Below, in pieces: positions 44,293-52,531 of a stretch of 64,000 nucleotides of DNA. The stretch is taken from assembly GCA_017416705.1 (NCBI GenBank), contig JAFQBG010000012.1:21620-85619 (forward strand), read 5' to 3'. The first letter of the stretch is position 1. The number at the start of each line of letters is the position of its first letter. The position numbers and the translations under genes were made by a program. A model generated the notes under the pieces. That model was not told the origin of the DNA, searched no databases, and saw only the letters and a list, made by a program, of their open reading frames with translations. The DNA is from Bacteroidaceae bacterium (GTDB taxonomy: Bacteria > Bacteroidota > Bacteroidia > Bacteroidales > Bacteroidaceae).

Positions 44293-44565
44293 ATGAGTTT
44301 AGGTAGTTCAAAATTTTGGGTAGGTATGTTGATTGGCTCGGTGGCAGGTGCAATGGTCTATCGTTGCTGCCAAAGCGGGAAAGCCAAGGAGTGGAAAGAA
44401 AAAATGTGTTCCAAGATGAGTCAGATGCGCCACAAGGCCGAGGATATTCTTGAAGAAGGAAAGAAAAAGGCCATAGATGCAGGTGTGAAAATAGCCGACT
44501 CGGTGGCCGAAAAAGCCGAAGAGAACCGCAACAGGGCCCACTCTTTTGCCAACAATAATAAATAA
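44293..44565 (+). CDS. YtxH-like small protein
   Basis: A 90-residue protein with one N-terminal span, WVGMLIGSVAGAMVYRCC (residues ~9-26). A long charged helix follows (~30-90), rich in Lys, Glu and Ala (AEDILEEGKKKAIDAGVKIADSVAEKAEE). The layout matches YtxH-type stress proteins of Firmicutes and Bacteroidota. The ATG at 44293 is chosen, as the upstream open frame overlaps the GlsB gene. Confidence 0.8.
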   Translation: MSLGSSKFWVGMLIGSVAGAMVYRCCQSGKAKEWKEKMCSKMSQMRHKAEDILEEGKKKAIDAGVKIADSVAEKAEENRNRAHSFANNNK

Positions 44566-44583
44566 CCAATAAATTCGGAGAAT

Positions 44584-45552
44584 ATGTTTTATCATGTTAA
44601 GGAATTGCAATTTAATGCGCGCGTGTCGCAACCCGACCCTCGTTTTGCGCGCATGATGCTCGAAGCCTTCGGTGGCAAGGATGGCGAGTTGAAGTCGGCA
44701 ATGCAATATTTTGTGCAGGCGTTCAGTTGCCACAATCCATTCCCCAAGCATTACGATATGCTCATGGATATTGCAGCCGAGGAACTTGCCCACTTGGAGA
44801 TAGTGGGAGCCACCATACACATGCTGCTCGGCCCGGTGAATGCACGCATGAAGGATGCCGTTAACGACATGCCCATAAACAGAATGATGGAGGGCAAAAC
44901 CTCGAAGGAGGAGTTTATCCACGAGGCATATACCAACCCTCAATTCCTTCTTGTGTCGGCAGGCGGCCCCATGCTCACCGACAGCAACGGTAATCCGTGG
45001 TGCGGTTCCTATGTATCGGCCAATTCCGACCTGACAGTGGATTTGCGCTCCAATATGGCGGGTGAAAGCCGTGCAAAGATAGGCTACGAATACCTGATGC
45101 CATTCACCGACGACCCCTATGTGAAGGAGACACTTGGTTTCTTAATGACACGCGAGGTCACCCACTATCAACAGTTCGAGGCTGCGTTGGAGACCATTCA
45201 ACCTAATTTCCCTCCCGGCGTGTTACAGACGAGCCCCAAATACAGTAATCTCTATTTCGATATGTCAAAAGGCGGCGAGTGCCGCGGCCCTTGGAACCAA
45301 GGACGCAGCACCAGACTCGACGAGGAGTGGCAGTATATCGAGAAGCCCTTGCAGACGGTTGTGGAGACAAACGGCCTCACCGACATCGAGCCCAAGGGCA
45401 CGCATCGCACCGAGGAGGAGGTACGCAGCACCGACAAAAAGCTATCCAAGGAACGCAGCAAGCAGATAAAAAACGCTAATGCCGACAAGGATATGTATTG
45501 GTGCGATTATGATACCCATAAAACCAAGACAGCAGACGTCTCGGCCAATTAA
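44584..45552 (+). CDS. manganese catalase
   Basis: A 322-residue dimanganese catalase, which splits hydrogen peroxide without haem. The four-helix-bundle ligand motifs are visible: Glu35 in KDGELKSAMQY, Glu67/His70 in AAEELAHLEIV, a later Glu in NMAGESRAKIGYEYL and a His in TREVTHYQQFEAAL. A C-terminal extension of ~70 residues is charged (HRTEEEVRSTDKKLSKERSKQ) and resembles that of other Mn-catalases. No haem catalase is in the window. It sits third in the small stress unit, 18 bases after the YtxH-like gene. Confidence 0.95.
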   Translation: MFYHVKELQFNARVSQPDPRFARMMLEAFGGKDGELKSAMQYFVQAFSCHNPFPKHYDMLMDIAAEELAHLEIVGATIHMLLGPVNARMKDAVNDMPINRMMEGKTSKEEFIHEAYTNPQFLLVSAGGPMLTDSNGNPWCGSYVSANSDLTVDLRSNMAGESRAKIGYEYLMPFTDDPYVKETLGFLMTREVTHYQQFEAALETIQPNFPPGVLQTSPKYSNLYFDMSKGGECRGPWNQGRSTRLDEEWQYIEKPLQTVVETNGLTDIEPKGTHRTEEEVRSTDKKLSKERSKQIKNANADKDMYWCDYDTHKTKTADVSAN

Positions 45553-45580
45553 AGAATTGTTTAACTTAAATTTCAGTGTT

Positions 45581-45721
45581 ATGAACAAAAAAGTAGAAGA
45601 AAAAAAGGAGAACGGAAAAAACGCAGCTGAAAGAACTGCTGCTTCAAGAGGAACAAAGAACGACTCATCGTCTTCGACTAAAAAGCAGAGCAAGAATTGC
45701 GAGAGCGGCTCAAAAAACTAA
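45581..45721 (+). CDS. small Lys/Ser-rich protein
   Basis: A possible 46-residue protein, highly charged and disordered (VEEKKENGKNAAERTAA, then a Ser/Thr/Lys-rich end). It starts at an ATG 28 bases after the catalase stop. It resembles small disordered proteins found near stress genes, but I know no family and the composition could mislead. The following 40-bp palindrome would terminate the unit right after it, which favours a real last gene. Confidence 0.45.
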   Translation: MNKKVEEKKENGKNAAERTAASRGTKNDSSSSTKKQSKNCESGSKN

Positions 45722-45750
45722 GAAGCCGGTTTAATTTATATCGCCTGACA

Positions 45751-45790
45751 ACAAAAAACGAGGTAGATAATTATCTACCTCGTTTTTTGT
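45751..45790. terminator. 40-bp perfect palindromic terminator
   Basis: ACAAAAAACGAGGTAGATAA and its exact complement TTATCTACCTCGTTTTTTGT lie back to back. It separates the stress unit on the plus strand from tRNA-Gln on the minus strand. With an A-tract on one side and a T-tract on the other it should stop transcription from both directions. Confidence 0.85.
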
Positions 45791-45792
45791 TG

Positions 45793-45863
45793 TTGTCCTA
45801 CCTGGATTCGAACCAAGACAAACAGAACCAAAACCTGTTGTGCTACCATTACACCATAGGACA
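45793..45863 (-). tRNA. tRNA-Gln (anticodon TTG)
   Basis: On the minus strand the acceptor arms TGTCCTA and TAGGACA pair fully. The D-arm has TGGTGTAATGGTAGCA. The anticodon stem-loop CAGGTTTTGGTTCTG carries TTG, and the T-loop GGTTCGAATCC is intact. Length is 71 bases with discriminator A. The CCA end is not encoded. It has no neighbouring tRNA, and the palindrome beyond it serves as its terminator. Confidence 0.95.
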
Positions 45864-45984
45864 ATCCTCAGTGCTTTCAGTTAAAAAGCGGTGCAAAGAT
45901 AATGGTTTTTTGTTTTCCATGCAAATTTTATGAAGATATTTTTTGTGTTTTGACAAAAAGTATCTGTTTTTCTTGCCGCGCGGG

Positions 45985-47034
45985 TTATTTTATAAGAACT
46001 TTACGAGCCGACCCATCGGACATTTTCATAATGTTTATTCCCTTTACGGGGGTGTTGGTTTTGCATCCTCCAATGGTATAAATCTCGGTTACGGTGGGTT
46101 GTGCGGTGCCTATTTCGGTTATGTCGCTTAAATAAGGCGTAAGCCTTTCTGCCAAAAGTTTTGTAAAAATATCGTCGAGCAGTTTGTCCGACTCGCCTGT
46201 GGGGTCCGAGAAGGGGTGCACTGCGTCGGGGCAGAATTTTTGAAAATAGGTGATATTGCCTTCGGCATCGGGGAATTGATTGCGGAAATTTGTTCCGTAT
46301 TGCTCGTTTAGCTCCTTAAAATAGTTCTTTGAATTTGGAATATGCCCGTCTTTTATTCCTGTGTAGTTCCACACATCGAGCAGGGGCAGGTCGTAGTGGG
46401 CGGCAATGGTTGTCAATAGCTTGCTCACGTGCATTCCGGTCACTGTATAGTCGAACGTACAGGTGTTTTGGAAATATCCGCCAATGGCTACTATGGCACT
46501 GGGGTTTATCTCCTTAATTTTTCTGTATATGAAATTGAATGCCCCTATAAAGGTCTTTTTGTCCTCCGATGTCCAGTCGATGTCTTTTTCGTCAATGCCC
46601 GATTCGTTTTTTATGGTAAACGCATCGTTGTATCCATGGTCCAGAATGACTATATCCACATCGGCAAGGTAGGGTGTCATGCGGTTGTCGTAGCTTGTGA
46701 ATTTCCATACATCGAGCATATGTTTATCTATTATTCCGGCATCTACCATATGTCTGTATGCCGAATCCTTTTCGCTACGCGACATGGAAAAGCTGTATCC
46801 CGAATGTGTCTTTGGCTCGGTGAAAACAAGTTCAGCAAGGAACGATGCGCCTATGGCATTGTTCTGACATTCCATGCCTAAATTGGCACATGAGTTTTTG
46901 GGGTATGTGCATCCTGCGGGGATTGATGTCCCCAGCCAAAGTACTTTTTTGCCTTCGAGGCTTTGGGAATTAATAGCTATGCAAGCGCATAAAAATGTGC
47001 ATAGCAGGAGTAGATTTTTCATAGTTACTTTCAC
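45985..47034 (-). CDS. secreted SGNH-type hydrolase with C-terminal sorting-like tail
   Basis: A 349-residue exported protein. The signal peptide is ~1-23 (ending AINSQ). SGNH blocks are readable: block I VLWLGTSIPAGCTYPK with the nucleophile Ser, an Asp/Asn block ILDHGYNDAF, a Gly block VAIGGYFQ and a late PDAVHPFSD with the Asp-x-x-His pair. The end KGINIMKMSDGSARKVLIK resembles the C-terminal tail of surface-sorted proteins in Bacteroidales, and matches the tail of the leucine-rich repeat protein at 60813-62999. The acyl substrate is unknown. It is preceded by copy B of the shared TTAAC/G-run promoter element. Confidence 0.75.
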   Translation of the reverse strand: MKVTMKNLLLLCTFLCACIAINSQSLEGKKVLWLGTSIPAGCTYPKNSCANLGMECQNNAIGASFLAELVFTEPKTHSGYSFSMSRSEKDSAYRHMVDAGIIDKHMLDVWKFTSYDNRMTPYLADVDIVILDHGYNDAFTIKNESGIDEKDIDWTSEDKKTFIGAFNFIYRKIKEINPSAIVAIGGYFQNTCTFDYTVTGMHVSKLLTTIAAHYDLPLLDVWNYTGIKDGHIPNSKNYFKELNEQYGTNFRNQFPDAEGNITYFQKFCPDAVHPFSDPTGESDKLLDDIFTKLLAERLTPYLSDITEIGTAQPTVTEIYTIGGCKTNTPVKGINIMKMSDGSARKVLIK

Positions 47035-47058
47035 AAAAAAATAGTTTCATTTTCTTGC

Positions 47059-47112
47059 CAAAAGTAACTATAACTATCCGTTTTACCCCCCCGTTTAGTT
47101 AAACTATGTTAA
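47059..47112 (-). promoter_or_regulatory. shared TTAAC/G-run promoter element, copy B
   Basis: On the minus strand: TTAAC repeats with starts 10 bp apart (complements at 47108-47112 and 47098-47102), then seven Gs, GTAA, and the -7 box TACTTTTG (complement of 47059-47066) 20 bases after the start of GTAA. The upstream repeat overlaps the stop region of the aminotransferase gene. It drives the SGNH hydrolase gene. Confidence 0.65.
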
Positions 47113-48213
47113 AATTGTGAAATTGTTTACGGCGTCAATTATTTTGTCTGCATCGTCGTTGCTTAGCAGTGGGTGGCAGGGCAGGCTCAGTTCGTGCAGT
47201 GCAAGCCGCTCGGCTATGGGCAGATGCAGTGTGGCATGTTCCTTGTAGCACTCCTGACGGTGTGGTGGTATGGGGTAGTGGATTTGTGTTTGTATGCCTG
47301 CATCGGTCAGGTGTTTTTGCAGTGCATCGCGTTGCCGGCACATCAGTGGGAATATATGAAAAACGTGTGCAGATGCCTCTTGCACAGTGGGCGTTGTCAC
47401 AAGTGGGTTGCTTATTCTGTTTATATATTCAGTTGCTATGGCACGACGTCTGTTGTTGTCGGCGTCCAAGTGTCTTAGTTTCACTCGCAGTGCCGCGGCT
47501 TGCAATTCGTCGAGCCTGCTGTTTACGCCCTGCATGCGGTGGACATATTTTTCGCTGCTGCCGTAGTTGTGCAACTGCTCTATTTGCTGTGCAAGGGCGG
47601 TGTCGTCGGTTGTCACTGCGCCTGCATCGCCCAATGCGCCTAAATTTTTCCCGGGGTAGAAACTATGTGCCGCGGCGTGTCCCAACGAGCCTGTGCGTGC
47701 TCCATTGTATATGGCTCCGTGGGCTTGTGCATTGTCCTCTATTATGAGTATGCCGTTTTCGTCGCATAGTTTTTTAATGTCGTCGCTAAAAGAGTTTTGC
47801 CCATACAGATGCACAAGCAACACGGCCTTTGTCTTTTTGGTTACTGCTCCCTTTATCTGCTTGTGCTCCATTAGGTAGCTTGTGGGCGATGGGTCCACAA
47901 AAACGGGGTGCAGCCGATTGTGTGTGATGGCAAGCACCGATGCTATGAATGTGTTTGCAGGTACCAGCACTTCGTCGCCGTCGTGCAGTATGCCCATTTG
48001 CTTGTAGGCTTGGAATATGAGCCACAAGGCGTCGTAGCCGTTGCCGCATCCTATGCAGTGTTTGCAGCCTATGTACTGTGCATATTCTTGTTCGAACAAT
48101 TCCACTTCCCTGCCCATGATGTACCAGCCGCGCTCCACTACATGGTGCAGTGATTGGCTCAGCTGTGGCTCGTATTGCGCATTTATTTCGTTCAGTGGCA
48201 GGTAGGGTATCAT
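47104..48213 (-). CDS. DegT/DnrJ/EryC1-type sugar aminotransferase (FdtB/QdtB-like)
   Basis: A 369-residue PLP enzyme that aminates a keto-sugar bound to dTDP. Motifs: [13 protein letters not shown] at the PLP phosphate site, [11 protein letters not shown], the PLP lysine in [16 protein letters not shown], and [14 protein letters not shown]. Two sugar 3,4-ketoisomerase-like genes lie directly upstream with four-base overlaps, which makes it a likely dTDP-3-keto-6-deoxyhexose 3-aminotransferase, giving dTDP-Fuc3N or Qui3N. I start at ATG 48213 ([12 protein letters not shown]); the open frame above it overlaps the neighbour. Confidence 0.9.
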   Translation of the reverse strand: MIPYLPLNEINAQYEPQLSQSLHHVVERGWYIMGREVELFEQEYAQYIGCKHCIGCGNGYDALWLIFQAYKQMGILHDGDEVLVPANTFIASVLAITHNRLHPVFVDPSPTSYLMEHKQIKGAVTKKTKAVLLVHLYGQNSFSDDIKKLCDENGILIIEDNAQAHGAIYNGARTGSLGHAAAHSFYPGKNLGALGDAGAVTTDDTALAQQIEQLHNYGSSEKYVHRMQGVNSRLDELQAAALRVKLRHLDADNNRRRAIATEYINRISNPLVTTPTVQEASAHVFHIFPLMCRQRDALQKHLTDAGIQTQIHYPIPPHRQECYKEHATLHLPIAERLALHELSLPCHPLLSNDDADKIIDAVNNFTILT

Positions 48214-48629
48214 ATTCCTTTCTTGTATTTTATGAATTGTTCGTAGTCGCGAATGTAGTCGTCGGGTTGGTATGGGGTGGAGGCGAGTACCAAGGCTATT
48301 GCTCCCGAGGAGAAATTGCGTAGCTCCTCCCACACGCCTTCGGGCAGTAGAAGGGCTTTCGAGGGGTGGTTCAGCAAGAACGTTTGTTCGCGTTCGCCAT
48401 CGTTCACATACACCTCGAAACTGCCCGATGCCGCTATTATAAGTTCGCGCAGTGTCTTGTGTGCGTGGCCGCCGCGCGACACTCCGCCGGGTATGTCGTA
48501 TATGAAAAACACCCGTTTGGTGTCGAAATTGGCTACCTTCCCGTTGTCAACCACTGTCAGGTTGCCGGTTGCGCCATGATGCTTGCCAAGCTCTATTATA
48601 CGGCAGTTGTCGATACCGGTCTCTTTCAT
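48210..48629 (-). CDS. dTDP-6-deoxyhexose 3,4-ketoisomerase-like cupin (FdtA/QdtA type)
   Basis: A 139-residue cupin. The motif [19 protein letters not shown] contains the HAH pair that FdtA/QdtA enzymes use to move the keto group from C4 to C3 of dTDP-4-keto-6-deoxyglucose. The rest ([38 protein letters not shown]) is the standard family body. It overlaps the aminotransferase gene by four bases and the second cupin gene by four bases, so the three form one translational unit. Confidence 0.88.
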   Translation of the reverse strand: MKETGIDNCRIIELGKHHGATGNLTVVDNGKVANFDTKRVFFIYDIPGGVSRGGHAHKTLRELIIAASGSFEVYVNDGEREQTFLLNHPSKALLLPEGVWEELRNFSSGAIALVLASTPYQPDDYIRDYEQFIKYKKGI

Positions 48630-49060
48630 TGTTGCTCCTCCTCTTTTTTTAGTCTCATGAAATCGTCGAAACAGCGTATGTAGTCGCGTGGGGCGTAGGG
48701 CGTTGAGGCTATTACCAGCGCTATTGAGTTTGTGGCAAAGTTACGCATCTGTCGCCACGTGCCGGCAGGTATATATAGCCCTTGGTTGCAGCGGTTCATG
48801 GTGTATGTGCGCTCCTCCTTGCCGTCGTTCACATATACTTCGAAACTACCCGACAGTGCTATTATGAATTCTTCGCTTTTTATGTAGGCGTGTCCGCCGC
48901 GATGTTCGCCACCCGGTATGTCGTATATCCAGTAGGTGCGTGCTATGGGAAATGGCAATGCTTTGCCGCTCTCTATCACCGACAGATTGCCGCGTTTGTC
49001 GCGTATCTTGTCCAGTGTTATAAGGCGTGTCCTGTTGTCGTTTTTGTTTTTATTTGCCAT
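48626..49060 (-). CDS. second FdtA-like cupin with altered active site
   Basis: A 144-residue paralogue of the next gene, clearly alike along its length ([68 protein letters not shown]). The second histidine of the HAH motif is a tyrosine (HAY), so it may not be a 3,4-ketoisomerase. Another isomerase specificity, a partner subunit or a decayed copy are possible. It is first in this three-gene amino-sugar unit. No rmlA or rmlB gene is nearby, so the dTDP-4-keto-6-deoxyglucose precursor must be made elsewhere. Confidence 0.82.
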   Translation of the reverse strand: MANKNKNDNRTRLITLDKIRDKRGNLSVIESGKALPFPIARTYWIYDIPGGEHRGGHAYIKSEEFIIALSGSFEVYVNDGKEERTYTMNRCNQGLYIPAGTWRQMRNFATNSIALVIASTPYAPRDYIRCFDDFMRLKKEEEQQ

Positions 49061-49159
49061 TTCGCATGTTGCTTTATTTTGCGAAGATAACGAATTTCCT
49101 AAGAAGCTGTTTTAATTTCGAAAAATATTTTTCGTGTCGATGCTTGGGGCTGTGGGTTG

Positions 49160-49789
49160 TCAGCGGAACGCTATTTTGCATTGCCGGGCGTTTTCGCTCA
49201 TCTGTCGGCAAAGTTCCTCGGTGCTTATTCCTTTAATTTGGGATATATGGTTGTATATATCCTCTATGGCGGTGTTGGCCTCGTCGGTCTCTATGAACAT
49301 TTTGTCAAGTGGGGTGGCTGCGACGCTCTCTTCGTTGAACAATGCGCCGTACGATATGTAGAACCCATGCGACAGCAGCTGTCTTGCTTGTTCGGGTTTT
49401 CCGCGGAACCCATGTATAATCCATGCTTGTGTGTGGCGTGTCTGTTTCGATATTGCTATGAGCCTCTCCTGTGCCTTCACCAAGTGTATGATAAGTGGTT
49501 TTTGAGTGGCTTCGGATAATTCCACATGGGCAAGGAAAGCCTCCTGCTGCCATGTGGCAGGTTCTGTTGTTTTTGTGAAATGAAACCCGCACTCGCCAAT
49601 TGCAACGACATTTTTTTTGTAGGCATGGCGGGCTATCTCGTCGAACAGGTTGCGCCAGTGGGCTGTGACATTGCATGGATGTATGCCTATGGAGCAATGG
49701 GGGATGTCGGCTTGATAGTGGGGGCTGTCGATAATGGCGGCATCGCTTGTGTCCCGTCGGTGTGTATGTATGTCTATGAATTTCATCAT
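49160..49789 (-). CDS. tatD: TatD family metal-dependent hydrolase
   Basis: About 209 residues of the TatD amidohydrolase fold, a 3'-5' exonuclease/DNase and quality-control nuclease. It shows the metal site FIDIHTH near the N-terminus, [35 protein letters not shown] and FIETDEAN. It is shorter than E. coli TatD (~260). The start ATGATG at 49789/49786 overlaps the stop of yidD. The longer open frame upstream runs through yidD and is not coding. Order is rnpA-yidD-tatD, a conserved Bacteroidales arrangement. Confidence 0.85.
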   Translation of the reverse strand: MMKFIDIHTHRRDTSDAAIIDSPHYQADIPHCSIGIHPCNVTAHWRNLFDEIARHAYKKNVVAIGECGFHFTKTTEPATWQQEAFLAHVELSEATQKPLIIHLVKAQERLIAISKQTRHTQAWIIHGFRGKPEQARQLLSHGFYISYGALFNEESVAATPLDKMFIETDEANTAIEDIYNHISQIKGISTEELCRQMSENARQCKIAFR

Positions 49790-50007
49790 GGTACGGGGTC
49801 GTAACCCGAGCCTCCCCAAGGATGGCAGCGCAGTATGCGTTTCACTGCCAGCCATGTGCCTTTTAGCGGCCCGTGCTTTGTTATGGCCTCGACGGCATAT
49901 TGCGAGCATGTGGGGGTGAAACGGCACGATGGGGGCGTCATGGGCGAAATCACTCGTTGATAAAAACGTATGGGGGCTATAAACAGGCCTATAATGAGTT
50001 TTCGCAT
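49786..50007 (-). CDS. yidD: membrane protein insertion efficiency factor YidD
   Basis: A 73-residue protein with the YidD signature: [28 protein letters not shown] (three conserved cysteines) and the ending [14 protein letters not shown]. YidD assists membrane protein insertion together with YidC. It overlaps rnpA by 19 bases upstream and tatD by four bases downstream, a very compact arrangement. Confidence 0.95.
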   Translation of the reverse strand: MRKLIIGLFIAPIRFYQRVISPMTPPSCRFTPTCSQYAVEAITKHGPLKGTWLAVKRILRCHPWGGSGYDPVP

Positions 50008-50402
50008 TGCTTGCTCTCCTTTTCAAGTATGTTGCTCAGCAGTTTCTGCATTTTGCGTTTAAGAAACTCGGTGCTGCTATGCTTGTTGTCGATATACAGA
50101 ATTGCTATGGCTATTTTTTTTCCTTCGCGGGCGAGTGGGGTGGTGATGGTGTGTTTGTTCAGCCTGTATGCCTCGCGTATGCGTCGTTTCATCAGGTTAC
50201 GGTCTGTTGCATGACGAAATCTTTTTTTTGCAACGCTTATCAGTATGGATGCTGTGGGGCACTTTTCGTCGGGCGGCAGGAACAGGTACACAGCACGCAG
50301 GGGGTATGCTGTCACCGAACAGCCTTGGGCATATAGTTTTTCTATTATGCTCTTGCTTTTCAGATGCTCGTGCTTGGGGAATGTGTATCGTAGTTGTTCC
50401 AT
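49989..50402 (-). CDS. rnpA: ribonuclease P protein component
   Basis: A 137-residue RnpA. This basic protein binds the RNase P RNA and improves processing of the 5' ends of tRNAs. The conserved centre [24 protein letters not shown] is complete. The N-terminal [20 protein letters not shown] is typical. The usual order dnaA-rpmH-rnpA is not seen; in Bacteroidales rnpA normally sits beside hemD, as here. Only ~14 bases separate its start from the upstream hairpin, so its own promoter is not evident. Confidence 0.96.
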   Translation of the reverse strand: MEQLRYTFPKHEHLKSKSIIEKLYAQGCSVTAYPLRAVYLFLPPDEKCPTASILISVAKKRFRHATDRNLMKRRIREAYRLNKHTITTPLAREGKKIAIAILYIDNKHSSTEFLKRKMQKLLSNILEKESKQCENSL

Positions 50403-50416
50403 GTCAGGCGGTCTGT

Positions 50417-50456
50417 AAAAGAATATGAGGGCGATTAATCGCCCTCATATTCTTTT
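50417..50456 (-). terminator. 40-bp perfect palindrome between hemD and rnpA
   Basis: AAAAGAATATGAGGGCGATT and its exact complement lie back to back and end in a T-run on the minus strand. This is a strong terminator after hemD. It lies only 14 bases before the rnpA ATG, leaving no room for a normal promoter downstream. Read-through, or a promoter upstream of the hairpin, must feed rnpA. Confidence 0.75.
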
Positions 50457-50468
50457 TTTATCATATAA

Positions 50469-51212
50469 TTAATTGTTGTTCTTCGATAGGTATTCATCGA
50501 GGGCGGCAGGCATTGATGTCGCTGTGGCGGTAGGTGCTTCAATGTCCAAACGCAAACCCGACTCGCGAATGGCATCGGCTGTTACCTTGCCGAAACAGGC
50601 TATTAGTTTGTCGCCCTGAACAAAGTCGGGTACATTCTTTTTCAACGACTCTATTCCGTGGGGGCTGAAAAATACCAACATATCGTAAGGCTTTATGAAA
50701 TCGGGCTCGAAGTCGTTGCTTACGGTGCGGTACATTTCCGCCTCGGAGTGGAAAATACCATGCGAGTTGAATATCTTGCACAAATCGTTGTTGTGTACAT
50801 TCGACATGGGCACAAAGAACTTTTCGGTTTTGTGTTTTACAAACAACGGTTCAAGGTCGGTGATGTGACCGTTTCCAAAAAAGACCTTGCGCTTGCGATA
50901 TTGCACATACTTTTGTATGTATAACGAAATAGTTTCCGAAAGACAGAAATATTTCATGTCATCGGGTATTACAACACGTAATTCTTTGCAAAGTGTAAAG
51001 AAATGGTCTATTGCGTGGCGCGACAGAAAAACTATTGCTGTGTGCCCGGGTATAGATACCTTCTGCTGTCTGAATTCTTTTGCTGTAAGACCTTCTACTT
51101 TTATAAATGAGCGGAAGTCTATCTGAACATTGTGTTTCCCCGCCAAATCGAAATATGGAGACTTTTCGGTCGCCGGCTTGGGTTGAGAAACCAAAATCTT
51201 ACTTACTTTCAC
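50469..51212 (-). CDS. hemD: uroporphyrinogen-III synthase
   Basis: A 247-residue two-domain HemD-like protein. It closes hydroxymethylbilane to uroporphyrinogen III in haem and sirohaem synthesis. The sequence identity of this family is low, and recognition rests on layout and segments: ILVSQPKPA, VFLSRHAIDHFF, FFGNGHITDLEP and MLVFFSPHGIESLKKN...KLIACFGKVTADAIRESG. No other hem gene is in the window. It follows a DUF4271 gene by four bases. Confidence 0.88.
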   Translation of the reverse strand: MKVSKILVSQPKPATEKSPYFDLAGKHNVQIDFRSFIKVEGLTAKEFRQQKVSIPGHTAIVFLSRHAIDHFFTLCKELRVVIPDDMKYFCLSETISLYIQKYVQYRKRKVFFGNGHITDLEPLFVKHKTEKFFVPMSNVHNNDLCKIFNSHGIFHSEAEMYRTVSNDFEPDFIKPYDMLVFFSPHGIESLKKNVPDFVQGDKLIACFGKVTADAIRESGLRLDIEAPTATATSMPAALDEYLSKNNN

Positions 51213-51216
51213 TGTC

Positions 51217-51912
51217 CTAAATTTTTATTATTTCTAAAAGGTTAGTTTTGCTTATTGCATGCCACATTAAACATAGGGGTAGCAATTCAATCGCGCAAAG
51301 GTACAAAAAAATATCCAAAAAATAATGCTTTTTGTTGAAAATGATATTAAATCCCCTAATAATAAGCATAATGGCAAACATTATGACGGTAAAAAGCAGG
51401 TAAGTAACGGTAATTATCTCCGAAATGTCGGGATATATTATAACGAGCGTTGCAATGGGCAACAGTAAAAATCCTGTAATTTTAATTGTAAAGAAATATG
51501 ACTCTTTCCATAGCCGTGCCTGCTCCTTGCCGAACAATGTATAATTTACTATGTCGTACACTATTCTTTTTGCGAAAAAGAACAGAATAAATGCGGATAC
51601 AAGCATGGCAAAAACTACGTATGCTTGGCTGCTGTCGGTAAAGCTATGTATGTTGTTTATGTGCCTCATGGCTATTACCGAACAACAAAATATCACTTGC
51701 CAGTACAATATGAAATTTCCGGTGGGCGTTATGTCGGCTCGGTTGTTGAACGGCGTTGTCTGTCCTGTATACAGATACCAGTTCTTAATGCGCTCGCCTA
51801 TGCTGTACCGGTTTTTTGCAAGGGCATACAGGCATCCCAGAATGTTCAGCATCAGCAACGACAGCATCGTGCTGTCGTTGCATATAGAATATGTCGTATA
51901 ATGGTCTGTCAT
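51217..51912 (-). CDS. DUF4271 family membrane protein
   Basis: A 231-residue protein with about six membrane spans. It belongs to DUF4271, found next to hemD in many Bacteroidota. The central FYWQ-like segment (ILYWQVIFCCSVIAM) and RIVYDIVNYTLFGKEQARLW fit this family. The function is unknown. The four-base gap to hemD and four-base overlap with the LOG-family gene mark a tight operon. Confidence 0.85.
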   Translation of the reverse strand: MTDHYTTYSICNDSTMLSLLMLNILGCLYALAKNRYSIGERIKNWYLYTGQTTPFNNRADITPTGNFILYWQVIFCCSVIAMRHINNIHSFTDSSQAYVVFAMLVSAFILFFFAKRIVYDIVNYTLFGKEQARLWKESYFFTIKITGFLLLPIATLVIIYPDISEIITVTYLLFTVIMFAIMLIIRGFNIIFNKKHYFLDIFLYLCAIELLPLCLMWHAISKTNLLEIIKI

Positions 51913-52496
51913 AATGCCGCGTATTTACGTATCTCGGGGCTCCACTCGGGTGTTTGTTCTATTATCTCCATGGCCTCTTGCGGTGTGTGCGCCACGCTCC
52001 ATATTTTGCCATGTATCTGCCCCATGAAATGTTGGTCTATGGCTTTTTCGAACTGGGCTATCAGTGGGTTGTAGTATTCGTTTATGTTTAATATGACGAT
52101 TGGTTTCAGGTACAGTCCCAACTGTTTCCATGTGATTATTTCGCATAGCTCCTCCATGGTGCCACATCCTCCGGGCAGGGCTATTACGGCGTCGGATAGC
52201 TCGGCCATAAGTTTTTTGCGTGTGTGCATGTCGGGGGTGACGTGCATGTTGGTCAGTGCCGGGTGGTTCCAGCCTTGTTCCATCATGAACCGGGGTATGA
52301 CGCCTGTGACAATGCCGTTTGCCTCCAATGCGCCATCCTCCACTGCACGCATGAGGCCTTGCACGCCGCCTCCTGTAATTAATTGCATGTTTTTTTGTGC
52401 AATTAATTTGCCCAACAGGTGTGCGGCATGGGTGTAGCACTCATCTACGCGGCTGCTCGATGCGCAATATACGCAAATGCTTTTTGGCTTTGTCAT
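51909..52496 (-). CDS. LOG family nucleotide hydrolase (cytokinin-activating enzyme family)
   Basis: A 195-residue Rossmann-fold protein with the family signature PGGCGTMEEL (~107-116) and a preceding GGGVQGLMRAVEDGA. LOG proteins hydrolyse N6-substituted AMP to free base and ribose-5-phosphate. In bacteria many act on AMP or related nucleotides. The arrangement with DUF4271 and hemD is on the same transcript by overlap. Confidence 0.9.
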   Translation of the reverse strand: MTKPKSICVYCASSSRVDECYTHAAHLLGKLIAQKNMQLITGGGVQGLMRAVEDGALEANGIVTGVIPRFMMEQGWNHPALTNMHVTPDMHTRKKLMAELSDAVIALPGGCGTMEELCEIITWKQLGLYLKPIVILNINEYYNPLIAQFEKAIDQHFMGQIHGKIWSVAHTPQEAMEIIEQTPEWSPEIRKYAAL

Positions 52497-52531
52497 TTTG
52501 AATTCTCTCTATTCGTAATTAAAACGGCTTC

